Below are positions 1-11,984 of a DNA stretch of 64,000 nucleotides, piece by piece (within the stretch, counting starts at the first letter, position 1; each line of letters starts with the position of its first letter). Origin of the DNA: Costus lasius. Lineage: Eukaryota; Streptophyta; Magnoliopsida; Zingiberales; Costaceae. The stretch is from contig CM050454.1 of the NCBI GenBank assembly GCA_027563935.2, positions 8,584,001-8,648,000 on the forward strand. The letters are read 5' to 3'. The position numbers were made by a program, and so were the translations under genes. The notes beneath the pieces were generated by a model. That model ran no database searches and was not told where the DNA came from. It saw only the letters and a list, made by a program, of their open reading frames with translations.

Positions 1-136
1 CGAACTGAAAACTTTTTTACCAAACCGAAAACCGAATTACATAAAAATCAATACCGAACTGAAAACTAAAACTGAAACTACCGAACCGATTTACCGATCG
101 GTAAATTCGGTAAAAACCAAATTATGCTCACCCCTA
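1..136. mobile_element. hAT-type element, right end only (type TAGGGGTGAGCA)
   Basis: The stretch is rich in CGAACCG/CGGTAAA words, as in the subterminal regions of many plant non-autonomous hAT elements. It ends in TGCTCACCCCTA (125-136), the reverse complement of the terminus TAGGGGTGAGCA seen at about 56922. The left end lies outside the window, so the target duplication cannot be checked. No coding capacity is visible. Confidence 0.5.
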
Positions 137-548
137 TTCCTGACCCTGACCTCGAATCTGACAAGTTTTAAAAACCCAGCCCCACACCCAACCTCGCGGG
201 GAAACCCGACCTTGACTAGCATAAAAAATAAGTATATGTTATAAAGAATATATTCAAAATTAATTTTCATTACATATTTATAATATATAAGTAAAAAATA
301 TTATACTTAAACTACACAATTCTAGCTATAATAAATTTAGTAACTAAGTTTTAACTTAGAAGAAGGTAAATTTATATTTTAATAATCAGGGCAGATTCGG
401 AGTGGGTACTTGAATTCCCATACTCGACCCGACCCGACTTTATCTAGTCAAGTTTTATCTGAACCCGACTTGAGACTCGGTCAACTCGAGTTTTCCCCGT
501 TAACTTCGGATCGGGTTAGGTCAGGAATGAGATTATTTGCCACCCCTA
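137..548. mobile_element. hAT-like MITE fragment (type TAGGGATGGCAA), interrupted at its left
   Basis: GACCCGACCC / GGGTCGGGT words at both sides surround an AT-rich core. The right end is TTGCCACCCCTA (about 537-548), close to the termini of the MITEs at 27453-27919 and 29095-29570. The left part is cut by the hAT end at 1-136, which suggests nesting. Non-coding. Confidence 0.45.
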
Positions 549-2549
549 TCTATAAATAAACTTGGAATTTTAGCTATTGTTAATGATCCAATTAAAATGA
601 AAAAAAATATAATTTTATATTATTTTTTACTTCAATAGTCGTAGGCTCTCTTTTGGGAGTGCACTGTATAATCACACAATTGCAACCGTTGTTTACGTGG
701 TGTTCGATAAATTATTATGCAATTATTGTTGTTGTATATGTACTTTAACAACGTCGTTCAATACAATTGATTCATGTAAAGCTTGATTGGAGCTCTAATA
801 TAGCGTTGACTCGGGTCTAGCTTGGTGTGAACCAACTTGTTGCAGTAACAACGAGGGGGGAGCTAAGGAAGGGCGACGAAAACAGAACTTACACGAGCAA
901 CAAAGGTAGAGAGGAAGAGATCTCGTCACTAGGGGAGAGCTTACTAAGCAAGGGCGACAGAGGGGAGGAAGCCCAGAGCAATAAGAGTGGGGGTAGCTCG
1001 CTTGGCGAGGGTGAGTGGCGAAAGGGGGGAAGCTTGCTGGGCGAGGAGAAGGGGAAGCTCGCAGGCAAACAATAAATTTACTACTATTGTAGCAGTAGGC
1101 CAACCTCAACCATAGTCTAATGTTCTAAGAACAATAACAACTAAAGTACTATATTAACAAAATACTAAGATTTATCTATCTATAAAATTATTGTGTTAGA
1201 ACATTTAAACAAATATACGTCTGTAATACTAAGGGCAAATTGAATGTTAAGATTGCTAATAAATGAGAAAAAGTATATAAGCTAATAAGATGGAATACTT
1301 AATTAATTAACTTTTAATTTATAGAAGGAGATCATAGACATCTAAATGGATCAAGCATACGATCGCTTCTACTACGAGCTAATTATGAAGCTACAACAAA
1401 AATAGGCATAGAAAATCTCATGGTATTCATTTTTGACTAATCTAAAATATCAAAAAGATGTTTTGGATTCCAAACTTCTTCAACTCTAATTTTTATTGAA
1501 TTGCAATGTTTTCTTTGCCTCTTATGTCTTAGCAAACTCAAAATGTTAAATTGTAATAGAATTTAATTCTTCATAAATATTAAAAAAATCATTCATACCT
1601 GTCGTGCCCTTGTACTCATTGAACATCTTATAAAAGAAAAAAATCCATGACTTGATATTTGCAACCTTATTCAGACCACACATTTCTAATAAAGCAAACC
1701 CCAAATAATCTATCTTATATCTTAGATTAAAAAAATTAATATTATCAATAAAAACAAGTTCAATTTATCTAGACTTCCCTAATTCTTATCCCATTTTTTT
1801 TGGCTTTTAAGGTCTTTTTTAAAAAAAAAAAAAAATTGAATTCCCATAAAGATGGCAAGTGATTAACAAAATCATAAAAACATTTAAAAGTAAATTGATA
1901 AAAGAAATTTTAAGATCACTTTAAGGTCTATGATATTCATCACTAGCTAAGAGATCTAACTCAAAATAAGATCTCCATATAATTTTTAAAACCCTCCTCT
2001 TATCTTTATGCTATGTCTAATCATAATATATGTTGAGCTCTGTCTTGAGCACAATAAAACTTATAACGTGTGCAACACATCACATATGAAAAAAAAATCC
2101 ATTAATTTATCATTGTCACTAGTTATTGGACAAAAAAAAAAAAATTTAAAACTCTTCCATACACTTTCAAATTCATATAAAGCACATATAATTGATTTGT
2201 TGTATTGATATTCATGTGTTAGTGGTAAGATAAAAATGCCAATAATTATCTTAGAAATTTTTTTAACTTCATTATCTCATTAATGAATATCCCATAGCAA
2301 TCTATGGAAACTATCTATCTTTGATGGAATGCGAAAATGTTGTGCAACATCACACAAGTTTTTTAAAATCTATGGTTTCAAAAAACATAAACGGTATATT
2401 TATAATTATCAATCATACTAGTTCCTTCCCAATAAGATTTTGATCAAAATTTTATATTAGCATCACACTACTTGCACCATCACAAAGCCCACCACTAGTG
2501 TTCAATTTCAAATAAATTGCCGTTTGTATTTTTGTCTCATCTATGCTTC
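549..2549. other. AT-rich intergenic DNA, no supported gene
   Basis: The sequence is mostly AT-rich with A and T runs. About 840-1075 is purine-rich and moderately repetitive (GAGCTTACT, GGCGAGG, GGGGAAGCT motifs) and is open on both strands. It has no recognisable domain and looks like a low-complexity remnant. I see no RNA gene or clear element end here. Confidence 0.5.
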
Positions 2550-2979
2550 CACCCTTTTTTTTTCCAAAGGCAAGAAAAAGGACATATTAATAAACCCTAA
2601 AAAAACAATTCGCAAGAGTCCCCTTTATAACCTAAGCGCAGAATCCCGCTTACATGATGACAAGGGAGGTAAGAAAAAAAAAACTCAGCATTCTAAAAAA
2701 ACAAAATCATACATAAACATCACATAACCCATTATATCCACAATAAAGGCATCATCTGAAATAGCAACCAACTCAACTATGTCAACCTTGGACAAGCAAT
2801 CTCCTATAAACCCGCAAGCTTCAATAAACCAAGAAGAGATTCATATAATATGCGCCAAAATAAGAGGTTGAATTCTTTCAAGTGAACCAAGATGTTCATA
2901 TTGTGTTCCAGCATTAGAATAGAATCCCCAATGATTACTCCTCTAGCCATTGAATCCCACGCTACAACACAAGAGGACA

Positions 2980-4016
2980 TTAAAAAAAAACTATAATACC
3001 TTTGTGTTGAGCAAGAACAAAGCCAATAAGAGAGTCGCAAGATTCAAGAAAACTAGCACACGAAGAATTCACAGTAATTAATTTTAGGATAGTCTCAAAG
3101 ATAATAGCAATAAGAATTTCCCATAATTCCTTAGATTGAGAAGTAGAAACTTGATAATTCCTTTCCATCCAAATATGATTTATAGCTCCAAAGCACAGAG
3201 AGTTTCTTTTAGTACTGACAGGATCACTTCCTTCCTTTCCAATCCGTACATAGTGAGGGTGCAACTTTGGACCAAGATCTTAAATGTGCTGGGATATTGC
3301 AACATTTTCTAATGACATCCCATACTTTGCTGGAACTACACATTCAGAAAATAAATGATTTGTTATTTTAGGAGAATCACCACATAAATAGCAAAGGGAT
3401 TTCATAATCACTGCCCATTTGGATAATCTATCGAGCGTGGGGAGGCAATTAAGGCATAGGAGCCGGCCAATGAAAGAATGCCATGAAATCCCCCCTTAAA
3501 CCAAATTAAATTTGCCCAATCAACTTCATAGACATGGAGATAGCCTCATGAGCCGATTTTGTTGAAAACATGCCAGATCCATTCGGACCATCTAATCATG
3601 TATAGATCTAGGTTATGATGGATGGGAATCCCTTGGATATCTTTGTAGACATCCTGCAACTTAAGCAACCTAGGGGTTGGGATGGTTCATTTACCATCTC
3701 TAATAAAGTAATCGAATGTTGATTTTCTATTTGCTAGTTTAACCAATCGAATGTCATCTACGTAGGAGATCAGTAATTGAGATTTAAACCAAATGTCACA
3801 CCATAATCTGATAAACTGCCTATTTGGGATTTTGTATGCAACCAAAGGTTGGCATAGAAGCCTTGCACCAAGAATATGTTGCATGCCCCTCAAGCATGAT
3901 TTTAGAGTAGGAAGGGACGATATCGAGTGCTTTTGCCGGTGCACATGATGAACCCAACGTACCCAAAGAGATTCTTTTTCTGTAGTTATATCACACATAA
4001 TGCATAAATAGGGCAA
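2980..4016 (-). pseudogene. LINE ORF2 C-terminal (zf-RVT) remnant
   Basis: The fragment at 3687-4016 has LWVRWVHH and the adjoining block typical of the region after the reverse transcriptase in plant L1 elements. Around 3330-3400 a CYLCGDSPK-like stretch and at 2980-3264 the INHIWMERN block match the zinc-binding zf-RVT domain. The reading frame changes several times. The piece marks the 3' part of the minus-strand LINE. Confidence 0.68.
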
Positions 4017-4579
4017 AGTTCAATAATTTTAAATTTCTCAAATTTAGGCCTCCATTTGATAAAGTAGTGATTTTATCCCATGAGACCTTTTGAAAGAATT
4101 TTATAGTGAATCCATCTCAAAAAAATCTAGAAAGTAGCTGATTTAGACAATCACATATAGATGCTGGACTTTTTAAAACTGAGAGCCAGTAATTCAAGCT
4201 ACCATAGCATATAGAACAAATTAGTTCAACTGGAACAACTTTTCCATTGGGATAAATTCTTCAGGATCTTCTCCATGAGAGGAAAACAATAGTTTTGCAC
4301 TCGTTATTAGAATGCCCGAAGTACTTAAAAGGAAGAGATCCTTGAGCAATTTAGAATCTCTATGATACTATCCTAGATTCCCCCCTAAGCCAGTGAAAAA
4401 ATGATACAGGATTTCATCTTGTTTATCTATAGTCCTATGTTTTCAGCAAACTCCCTTCGATCGTGATTGAGACTTTGTGCTGATATAACATTCACGCAAC
4501 AGAAAAATAACACATGCAAATTGTAGATTTGTAGTTTGTAATCCAGAGCATTTCCAATGAGAAGTTCCCTTGTTCAACT

Positions 4580-4873
4580 TCATTCTTGAAGAAATATGTA
4601 AGATGTTGCATTAATGTAATGAAAAGATATGGAGCCCTGTCTCAAGCCTTGAGTGCTATGAAAAAATCCAACATCCCTCCCACTAATATTAACAGAGAAA
4701 GTAGGAGTTCTAGTACATTCTTCGATAATCTGGATAACAAGGGGAGGGAAGTGGTATGCTTGAAGTAACAAGGGGAAGGAAGTGGTATAACTGAAGTAAC
4801 ACCAATGAGAAATCCCATCTTGAAGATCCACCTTTACACTCGTTAGGAGTATAAGATCTATTATATGTGCCAA
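4580..4873 (-). pseudogene. LINE ORF2 reverse transcriptase remnant
   Basis: A 97-residue fragment matches the middle of a plant L1 reverse transcriptase: VDLQDG (from the VDL-x-KA-F-D block), then LLQAYHFPP, EECTRTPTFSVNISG and FHSTQGLRQG. The last is normally GLRQGDPLSP, but here the sequence diverges right after GLRQG. The downstream catalytic (F/Y)ADD block is not visible in an open frame, and the domain is interrupted on both sides. Confidence 0.82.
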
Positions 4874-5749
4874 AAAGTTCTTGACAAAGGAGGAGATTTT
4901 CTTTGAATTAAAGCATATTGATGCTCATCAATGATATCCAGCAAAACTCTTCTAATATGGTTAGCCACTATTTTTGAGATGAACCAATATAAAATCTTGC
5001 AAACTGATATAGATCAAAAGTCAGAAAAGGAGGCAGGGTTTGATATTTTTGGTACAAGAGTTATCTGAGGTAATATTGACTTGCTTTAGTAGCTTACTGG
5101 ATTTAAAGAAGTCTATAATGGCAGAAATAACATCCTCTTTTTTATAATCCCCCAACAAGTTTTAAAAATGCCCACATTAAGGCCATCCATACCCGGTGCT
5201 TTATCAACATTGTCATTTAATATCACCTGTTCAATTTCCTCGATAGTAACCGGGGACTCATGCATTTTATAAGCCTCCTGGGAATTTCCTGGTAGAGATT
5301 GTCATATGAGGTCTATCTGAAAGGTTAGTCGCTAAGACTGATTTAAAGCATTTTATAGCTTCATGATACATGTCATTCCCTGAGAAAGTCCCCATGCACA
5401 TCCTGAAGAGAGAATATAGAATTTCTATATCGTCTAGTCCTCATCGGATTGTAAAAAAAAATTGGAGTTTGAGTCACCTAATAAAATTCTCAAAGCTCTA
5501 GATTTTTGATTTAACGCCGTTCCTTCTCTGCTTGTAATCTTAACCCTGTCTCTCTTAATCTTCTTTCCTCATTCAGTAGAGAATCCTCCTGTCTCATAAA
5601 ATTTTCCTTTTGTATTGATTCCAATCTTTTAGATATCTGCTACCATGAAGATTGCTTGCTTTTGTGCAAATCCTTTGCCCATATTTTTAGAGCAGCTTTC
5701 ATGTTTCTGAGCTTTTCAATAAGTTTATACGTGTGTGCATTTGCTGATT

Positions 5750-6519
5750 TTATTTTCCAAGTCTCTTGCACCACCTTATGCGTTGCTCATAATTAGTCCA
5801 ATAATTGAAAAAAGTAAAGCGAGAGCCTTTTGTAGTGCATTGATTTGCATCCTTAATCAATATAGGGGAATGATCCGATACACCTGGTTCTAAAAAACAA
5901 ACATGTGTATTAATAGATCTATCAATCCATTCTTTGTTCGCAAGTAGCCTATCAATTTTACAGTAGATTCCATTTTGCCCTATTTGGGAATTGGACCAAG
6001 TAAAAAAAGGAACCACTCCATTTCACATCAAAGTGTTCTAATTCTTGCATCTTATCACCATGGAATAAAAGAGATGAAGGATTTGTAGGGGTTCCACCCA
6101 TTTTCTCATTTGGAGAGAAGACCATATTAAAATCCCCAAATAAGAGTTAGAGGACATTTTTATCAAAATTGAAAAATACCAAATACTAACAATCCGAGTA
6201 TAACCCATAAACCACAAAGGCGCAAAATAGAAAAATACATAAAATAGGCAAAACATCTCCTGAGATGACCTGATCGGCTTTTCTAACCCAAGTCCTAGAG
6301 CCACCAAATTCTTCTTCCTGATATTGTTTCATAGTTGCAGCAAAAATTCCAGTTCGGTAATAGATTTCTAATAACTGGCATATGGTTCTTCTCCTTAACT
6401 CGGGTTTCCAAGATACATGTCGTGCACACTGCATATTTATTTAATAATAATGGTAATGCATGTTGTTTTTCGAGGGCATTTAAACCCCAGATGTTCCAAC
6501 AAGTGATAGGCAAAACCAT
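5750..6519 (-). pseudogene. LINE ORF2 endonuclease domain remnant
   Basis: The exonuclease-endonuclease-phosphatase fold that nicks target DNA in L1 transposition begins with CWN-x-GLN, present near 6500 as CWNIWGLN. It continues with LETRVKEKN (6400-6430). A second block at 5750-6016 has DRLLANKEW and the catalytic-region motif SDHSPILI. At least two frame changes separate the blocks (6038-6307 is a third piece), so no functional enzyme is encoded. Confidence 0.8.
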
Positions 6520-6912
6520 CAGGAAGGAGGATAGGGTTTGGGATCAACGCTCTGCTCTGAGGGTCCAGCAAGAGTATAGATCCGGAAGATTCTCCACAAG
6601 AGCCATCCTGAACGACCATCTTTCCTTTCTTCTTTTTGTTTTGTCTTTTTCTTACTGGATTTTGAATAACCATCATTAGAAGAACCAACACTTCCCAGTT
6701 CCCACTGCCTGATTTCTAATAGGCTTAAGCCCTAGACATTCAGAAGTTTCATCATTTCCGGGAAGAAAAGCCAAGCAATCTATATCTTCAGTTTCTGTCC
6801 CTTTTCTCACACTTAGTTGTAGTTCAGTTGATAAGTTCTCCTCGCCAACCCTCCCATTTTCTGAATCTTCAATTCGTAAAGTCATTAGCCTTACTTGCCG
6901 TTTGACCCTCAT
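6437..6912 (-). pseudogene. LINE ORF1 C-terminal remnant
   Basis: Two overlapping minus-strand fragments precede the endonuclease start. One (6676-6912) is acidic and Ser/Glu-rich. The other (6437-6691) is Lys-rich and then runs into a Pro/Leu-rich linker. Their position just upstream of the ORF2 start fits the poorly conserved ORF1 tail of plant L1 elements. There is no CCHC knuckle here. The assignment rests on position more than on motif. Confidence 0.5.
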
Positions 6913-6950
6913 CTGAGATGTGGAGATTAGGATTTATGTTTGGGCTTTTA

Positions 6951-9400
6951 ATTGAATCCGTTGCAGATGAATCCTTAGGAACCCAGATTGGCTGTATACT
7001 TAAATACTTAACACAACTAGATAATTGTAATTTAAGTGTGCTAGTTCCACTTAACTTGCTATTACTAAATAGATAGCATTACAATAAATACATTTAGCTT
7101 CAGGCATTCCATCTTTCTCAATTTAGTAAAATGATTCCAAACATCTCTTGGTTTTACAACTTTTCTTTTCTTTGATTTTCCTACATCACATGAAGGTTCC
7201 GTTGATCATAATATTTCAATGATTCATCTCCTTTACGTTTTTGTATCTCAACAATATCAAAAGTTCAATCATTTCCTCCGTTGAAAAAAAAATAAAATCA
7301 GCAAATATTATTTTTTTTTATTCGTTATTGAATGATACAGTAACATACATGTATCAAAATTTGTCTTAATTCACAAACTAAGCAGAGAAATAGACAGAAT
7401 TTAAAATGAATTATTAGTGGTTATTGATTATGCATGTTCAAATACCGATTACTACTTACTAGTTAGCAGTTGAATAATGTAACCTACCATTTAAGTGAGA
7501 GCAATATAAACATATGAATTAACAATTCTCAGTGATAGTGAACATGTTTGAGATTGAGAACTTAATTATGCAGATTATATTGTGAACAATGAGCATACAA
7601 TCCATTGAAACACAATCTTTCAAAGAGAATTAAAACACATAACATGTGCTCATACTGCATTCTTTACTTTATTTTGCTGAGTGCTGCACAGAAACTAAAA
7701 AATGATTAAAAGCTATAACTCATCCTGTCACCCATGCATACCACATACTCTCTTTATGTTTTAATTGGTTTGATTCTTGAAGCAAATACAACTACAACTC
7801 AAAAATCATCAAAAGCTATAACTCAAAACATATGAAGCATAAAACTCATTTTCAAAGACCTTGAGAGGGAGGCATCATCACATAACAGATAATGTATAAA
7901 TCTAAATGAAGCTCCGGTTATTTTACTCTTCATAAAATTGGACTATATTAAAAATCTGCTTAATGCATTTAAGTTTTAATACTTACCAATTTGAAGACAC
8001 TCAGATAATTAAAGTTGCAATTGGACGCTCTAATTGTTCTGGAGAATATATAAAGACTTCCGCAGGCTTTAAGCAACGGCACTGAGTTTTTTTGGCTCAA
8101 CTTATTAATATCTAAATCTGCAAGTGAACGAGAGTGTGAAAGCAGGTCAACATTGTAACAATCCAATTAAATGTGCACATTTTTGCATCAAAATTGCAAC
8201 AGATAAGAGAATCTTCAAAGCCACCAACAAAAATCAAAGTTATTAAGCCACACTCTAACTATTTAAGTGCAAATGTGCAATGAAATACTAAAACAGAATA
8301 AGAAACATATCAAATGGATCAAAAAACAAACGGGTTCTGTAATCATGATATTATCAATAAAGAAAGGGAGTTATCCCCACAGCACATTTTGAGATATAAA
8401 ATAAAGGCAGTAGCCACTGCCGTGAGCTATCAATGCAGAGTCTAAACTTATTCATCAGATGATTATTGCTATACATTTAAATTATCCACCTATCAATGCA
8501 GGGCCGAAATGCAGCACATGTATAAGATTTTTGATAGGATAATATAGGGTAATGGAAATCAACTTTCAAAGTAATCCATGTAATCAATTTTTGCCGAATG
8601 ATTGAGAGTCCTTTCCTTCCTGACCTGTAATTAAATAAACTACTCATTATCCAAAAGTCCATTGTTGTCTAAAGTAATTGATCTGACAAATTAAGCAAGA
8701 ACAGACTTCGCCAGCTATACATGTATATGCCTACTATATTACTTTTCCCAATTGGCTTTATTGATTGCTTGCTATTATATAATTAACAAAAACCACTCAC
8801 TAAGCTACAAAGCAATACCAACAGAAAGTGATGTTGTGGCATCGGCACCCAAAAATAGAGGAAAATTTGCTGAATCATCACAAGCTAATTACATTTAGCA
8901 ATGTCTTTCCGCATGCGACCCCGCAATACCTCTCAGGCATTCTCACAAACACCTCATCCGCATACCCTTTCGGGGACAAAAATAATCCCTCAACATACCA
9001 AATCTTCGGGGAGGAGCAAGGGAGAAAGAACAGAGAACTAATGGGATAAGAACTAACCAGTGTCCTCCTTGAGGGGCAAGCCAAGGATGACTCCAAGTTT
9101 GGGTGACTCACCTAAGTTTCCATTTTCTCCAGACAAGAATCACACACACTTATGGAAAGTTTGGATAGAAATTTGCCCTCCATGTGAATCAATGGAAACG
9201 GAGGAGATAAACGATGCCATAAACATGGCTTCCTTCATTGGAATTGCCCAAGGACGCGTGTAAAAACTAGGCATTTGAGGAATGCGTACCTTATCCCTAC
9301 CTTTTAGGTGTCCAAGGCTACAAGGATAAGAGGCAGCAGCTCTTGGAGTTCAAACCTCAATCACCCTCTAGTTTCTGCACAGTAGCGCTTCAGGAGGGAG
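6951..9400. other. Unassigned intergenic region with weak coding-like islands
   Basis: No known gene is recognised. On the minus strand there are three islands with plausible splice borders. One is about 7985-8130, with acceptor CACTTGCAG and donor GTAAGTATT. Another is about 8565-8621, after acceptor AATTACAG and reading KIDYMDYFES. The third is about 8900-8990, after CCCCGAAG and reading MPERYCGVACGKTLL. They might be exons of a minus-strand gene diverging from the HD-Zip gene, or decayed gene debris. The rest is AT-rich. The HD-Zip promoter should lie at the right edge. Confidence 0.3.
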
Positions 9401-9404
9401 ACCA

Positions 9405-10197
9405 ATGAATCAGCCAGAAGAAAGGATGCCATTCCCCTGCTCCAAAATGCCGCAAGGTCAGTCCTACCTTCGATTTTACTTAGATTACTTCTTGCAATGC
9501 AACAACCAAGCGCTACATCGTGGAGTGATTTCAGCGACCGGAGACGAGGACAGGGCTAGACAGAGGAGGAGGAGTAGAAAGGACAAGGGCGGCGAGGGAG
9601 ATGAGGCGAAGAAGCGGCGGCTGAGCGACGCGCAGGTGAAGCTGTTGGAGACGAGCTTCCAGAACGAGCGCAAGCTGGGGGCAGGCCGGAAGGCGCGCCT
9701 GGCTGCCGATCTGGGCCTCGATCCGAAGCAGGTGGCGGTGTGGTTCCAGAACCGGCGGGCGCGGCATAAGAGCAAACAGGTGGAGAACGCCTTCGCCGTG
9801 TTGAAGACGGCGCACGACGCCGTCGTCCTCGAGAAATGCCACCTCGAGCACCAGGTTAGAGTTTCTTCAATTTTAGCCCTCTTGCACAAACATGTTTCGG
9901 CAATTACAGCATTTAAACAAACGACTAAAATTATGCATTCTTTAGGTTTGGAAGCTGAAGAAAAAGATTTCGGAAGTTGAAGAGGAGACAAAGAGGTTGA
10001 CTTCAGGCGGCATGGACGGAGGATCTTCCGGCGGCAATGGCGGTGGCGAAGGCGGAGGCATAAGCCCATGCTCATCGTTCTCTGTTGTGAGCCAGTGGGC
10101 ATTCTTTGAAGAATCAGAACTTCTGTACACGCCAGAGAATAGCTTCAACGATTACATGATGGATTGGGCCAACTTCTACGATCTGTGGATTAATTGA
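9405..10197 (+). CDS. HD-Zip class I transcription factor, two exons, intact
   Basis: Exon 1 is 9405-9854, the intron 9855-9945 (CAG|GTTAGA to CTTTAG), and exon 2 9946-10197, giving 233 residues. Residues about 69-124 form a homeodomain beginning [10 protein letters not shown], with recognition helix VWFQNRRAR (W113, F114, N116, R118). A leucine zipper follows in perfect register (L133, V140, L147, L154, V161, L168) and spans the splice junction. The tail is Gly/Ser-rich and then aromatic-acidic ([20 protein letters not shown]), like an AHA activation motif. A basic RRRRS stretch precedes the homeodomain. HD-Zip I proteins bind CAATNATTG-type sites as dimers in the nucleus and act in ABA and growth control. 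Zipper and homeodomain resemble the ATHB21/40/53 group. His121 replaces the usual Trp just after RRAR. The start is the first in-frame Met of the long open frame. Two partial copies of exon 2 lie downstream. Confidence 0.9.
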
Positions 10198-10530
10198 TCA
10201 TAATTCTGTTTAATTCTTGCCATGATTTGTAGAGCTGATTTTGTGATTGAAAATTAATTACATATGATATTTCTACTGAATCAAATCTCCTCCGGAAGAT
10301 TAATCAATAATATTGCAATTTGTACGAGTGAATTGAGGCATCGTTGAGTCGAATCTTTTCTTAGTATAAAAAGCATAATAAGCCACATGCTAGAAGTGGC
10401 CGGCCAGGTGGTAGTAGGCTAATAATAGATACTACTATTGCATATAAGTAGAGGGCTAGTGACTAAGGAAACCCAATAATCTTGCTTATAATACCAATAT
10501 TTACAAGAAGTATCTTATTATATTAAAAGC
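10198..10530. other. 3' flank of the HD-Zip gene
   Basis: About 10198-10250 is 3' untranslated sequence (TAATTCTGTTTAATTCTT) that is repeated after the chimeric copy at 30752. 10,420-10,530 contains short overlapping duplicates of the array unit start (ACTAAGGAAACCCAATAATC occurs twice within 120 bp). No other gene is seen. Confidence 0.6.
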
Positions 10531-11047
10531 CTCTAAACACAATATTTACAAGAAGCTAATGGACTAGTGACTAAGGAAACCCAATAATCTTGCTTAATTG
10601 TGCACGAATGAGCATACACTATTGAGAGAGGATATTAACGGAGATATTTCTTGTGATTAGAAGGTAAGCCATTTTGGCTTTCAACTAGTGGGAAATAATC
10701 ACTCTTTTAAAAGCAAGGCCGAATTAAGAAGTAAATGTTAGGAGAAACTTCTTTTTTGGCTTGGATCAAAATCAATATTCTCAATGGATGCCTACAACTA
10801 GAAGCGGCCAACTAGCCCGATTAGGCTAACCCAAGCACGAGCCTACTATAGCCCATTTCTACACAAGTTGTGCTAGGTATGACATGATAATAAGTGAGTC
10901 ATGCTAGATACAATATGACAGAAAAAAAAACACTTACCCACACAGCACAACTAAGACATAGCCAAGAATGCCATAAGGAAGAAATTACTTGGCCCAATAT
11001 GGCATGCAATATGACTCGAGCTGAGCACGAGTTGAATTTTCAAATTA

Positions 11048-11048
11048 A

Positions 11049-11087
<39 letters not shown>
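11048..11087. repeat. (TAA)n microsatellite
   Basis: A run of TAA/ATA trinucleotides. A longer run sits at the same place in unit 2 (27204-27271) and a short one in unit 3 (about 54425-54443), so it predates the duplication. Confidence 0.95.
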
Positions 11088-11089
<2 letters not shown>

Positions 11090-11984
11090 GAAAAATAGAA
11101 AAGATAGAAAAGATAGAAAAAATATTTTTTTATAGTTAAAAGATAATTAAGCTTCTCGTTTTAAATTTTTAAGATACTTTAAGATTAAGAAAAAGATTAA
11201 AACTCACGTGGTGTGCTAGGCCACGTGTCATGCTTGCCCCCAACACACACGCCAGCCCTACCGCCTACGAGTCATGCCCGAACACTTTGCCTACACACCT
11301 CAGCCTAACACTATTTGATCCCGTGCATTATGCCACCCGTGCCCTATTAACTAGTCAACTAGTTAGGCCTATGGGTCTTGCTTAGCCCGACATGGTAACA
11401 TTGTGCTTACACACATCAGCCCAACACAACTTGATCTCATGCCTTTCTATCACTCGTGGCCTATTAACTAAGTCAACAGGGTGTTATGTTTGTGTGGGCC
11501 TAGTTGGCTTTCGCCACCTCAATCATCAACATTGCCACCCCTGATCAATTAACTAGTCAACTCGATATTAGTGCGGGCCCGTTTGGCTTTTGCCCACCTC
11601 TACCTACAGCACTGGACAATATGGTCCCTCCGTTTCAACTTTTAAAGGCAATAAAGCTTTATTCCAGTGGAATGCTCAAACGATTTTGCCAATTATACTA
11701 ACAAAACCCTAACTTTATACCTAATCATAAATTAGAATGTAAAAACATAAATAATTATATTTTAGACAAATTAATACCTAAAAGATTTTTGAGAAATTAT
11801 TTGTAACTTCTAAAATTTAAATAATTCAATAATCAATACATAATTAAATAAATAAGATAACATTTGCATAGTACATTTCCATCTCGCATTCGTTTCGTAC
11901 ATGAAACGAATTCAACAGGGCAACCAACGGACCGCTCGGTTCAAACTTCAAAACGATTGAATATTATCAAAAATTTACATTGCA

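Larger units (their letters stand above)
2550..6950 (-). mobile_element. Decayed L1-type LINE, minus strand
   Basis: Read on the minus strand from about 6950 downward, the remains appear in the order of a plant L1: an ORF1 C-terminal piece, an apurinic endonuclease start (CWNIWGLN) with SDHSPILI further on, a reverse transcriptase piece (AYHFPP, IIEECTRTPTFSVN, GRDVGFF, GLRQG), and a zinc-binding zf-RVT-like tail. The pieces lie in different frames with many stops, so the copy is dead. The 3' end is near 2550-2700, where A/T homopolymers occur. No target-site duplication was identified. Confidence 0.82.

Noticed and set aside
9485..10102. 205-residue antisense frame over the HD-Zip gene
   Set aside because: It is a shadow of GC-rich coding DNA, and similar antisense frames recur over the chimeric copies.
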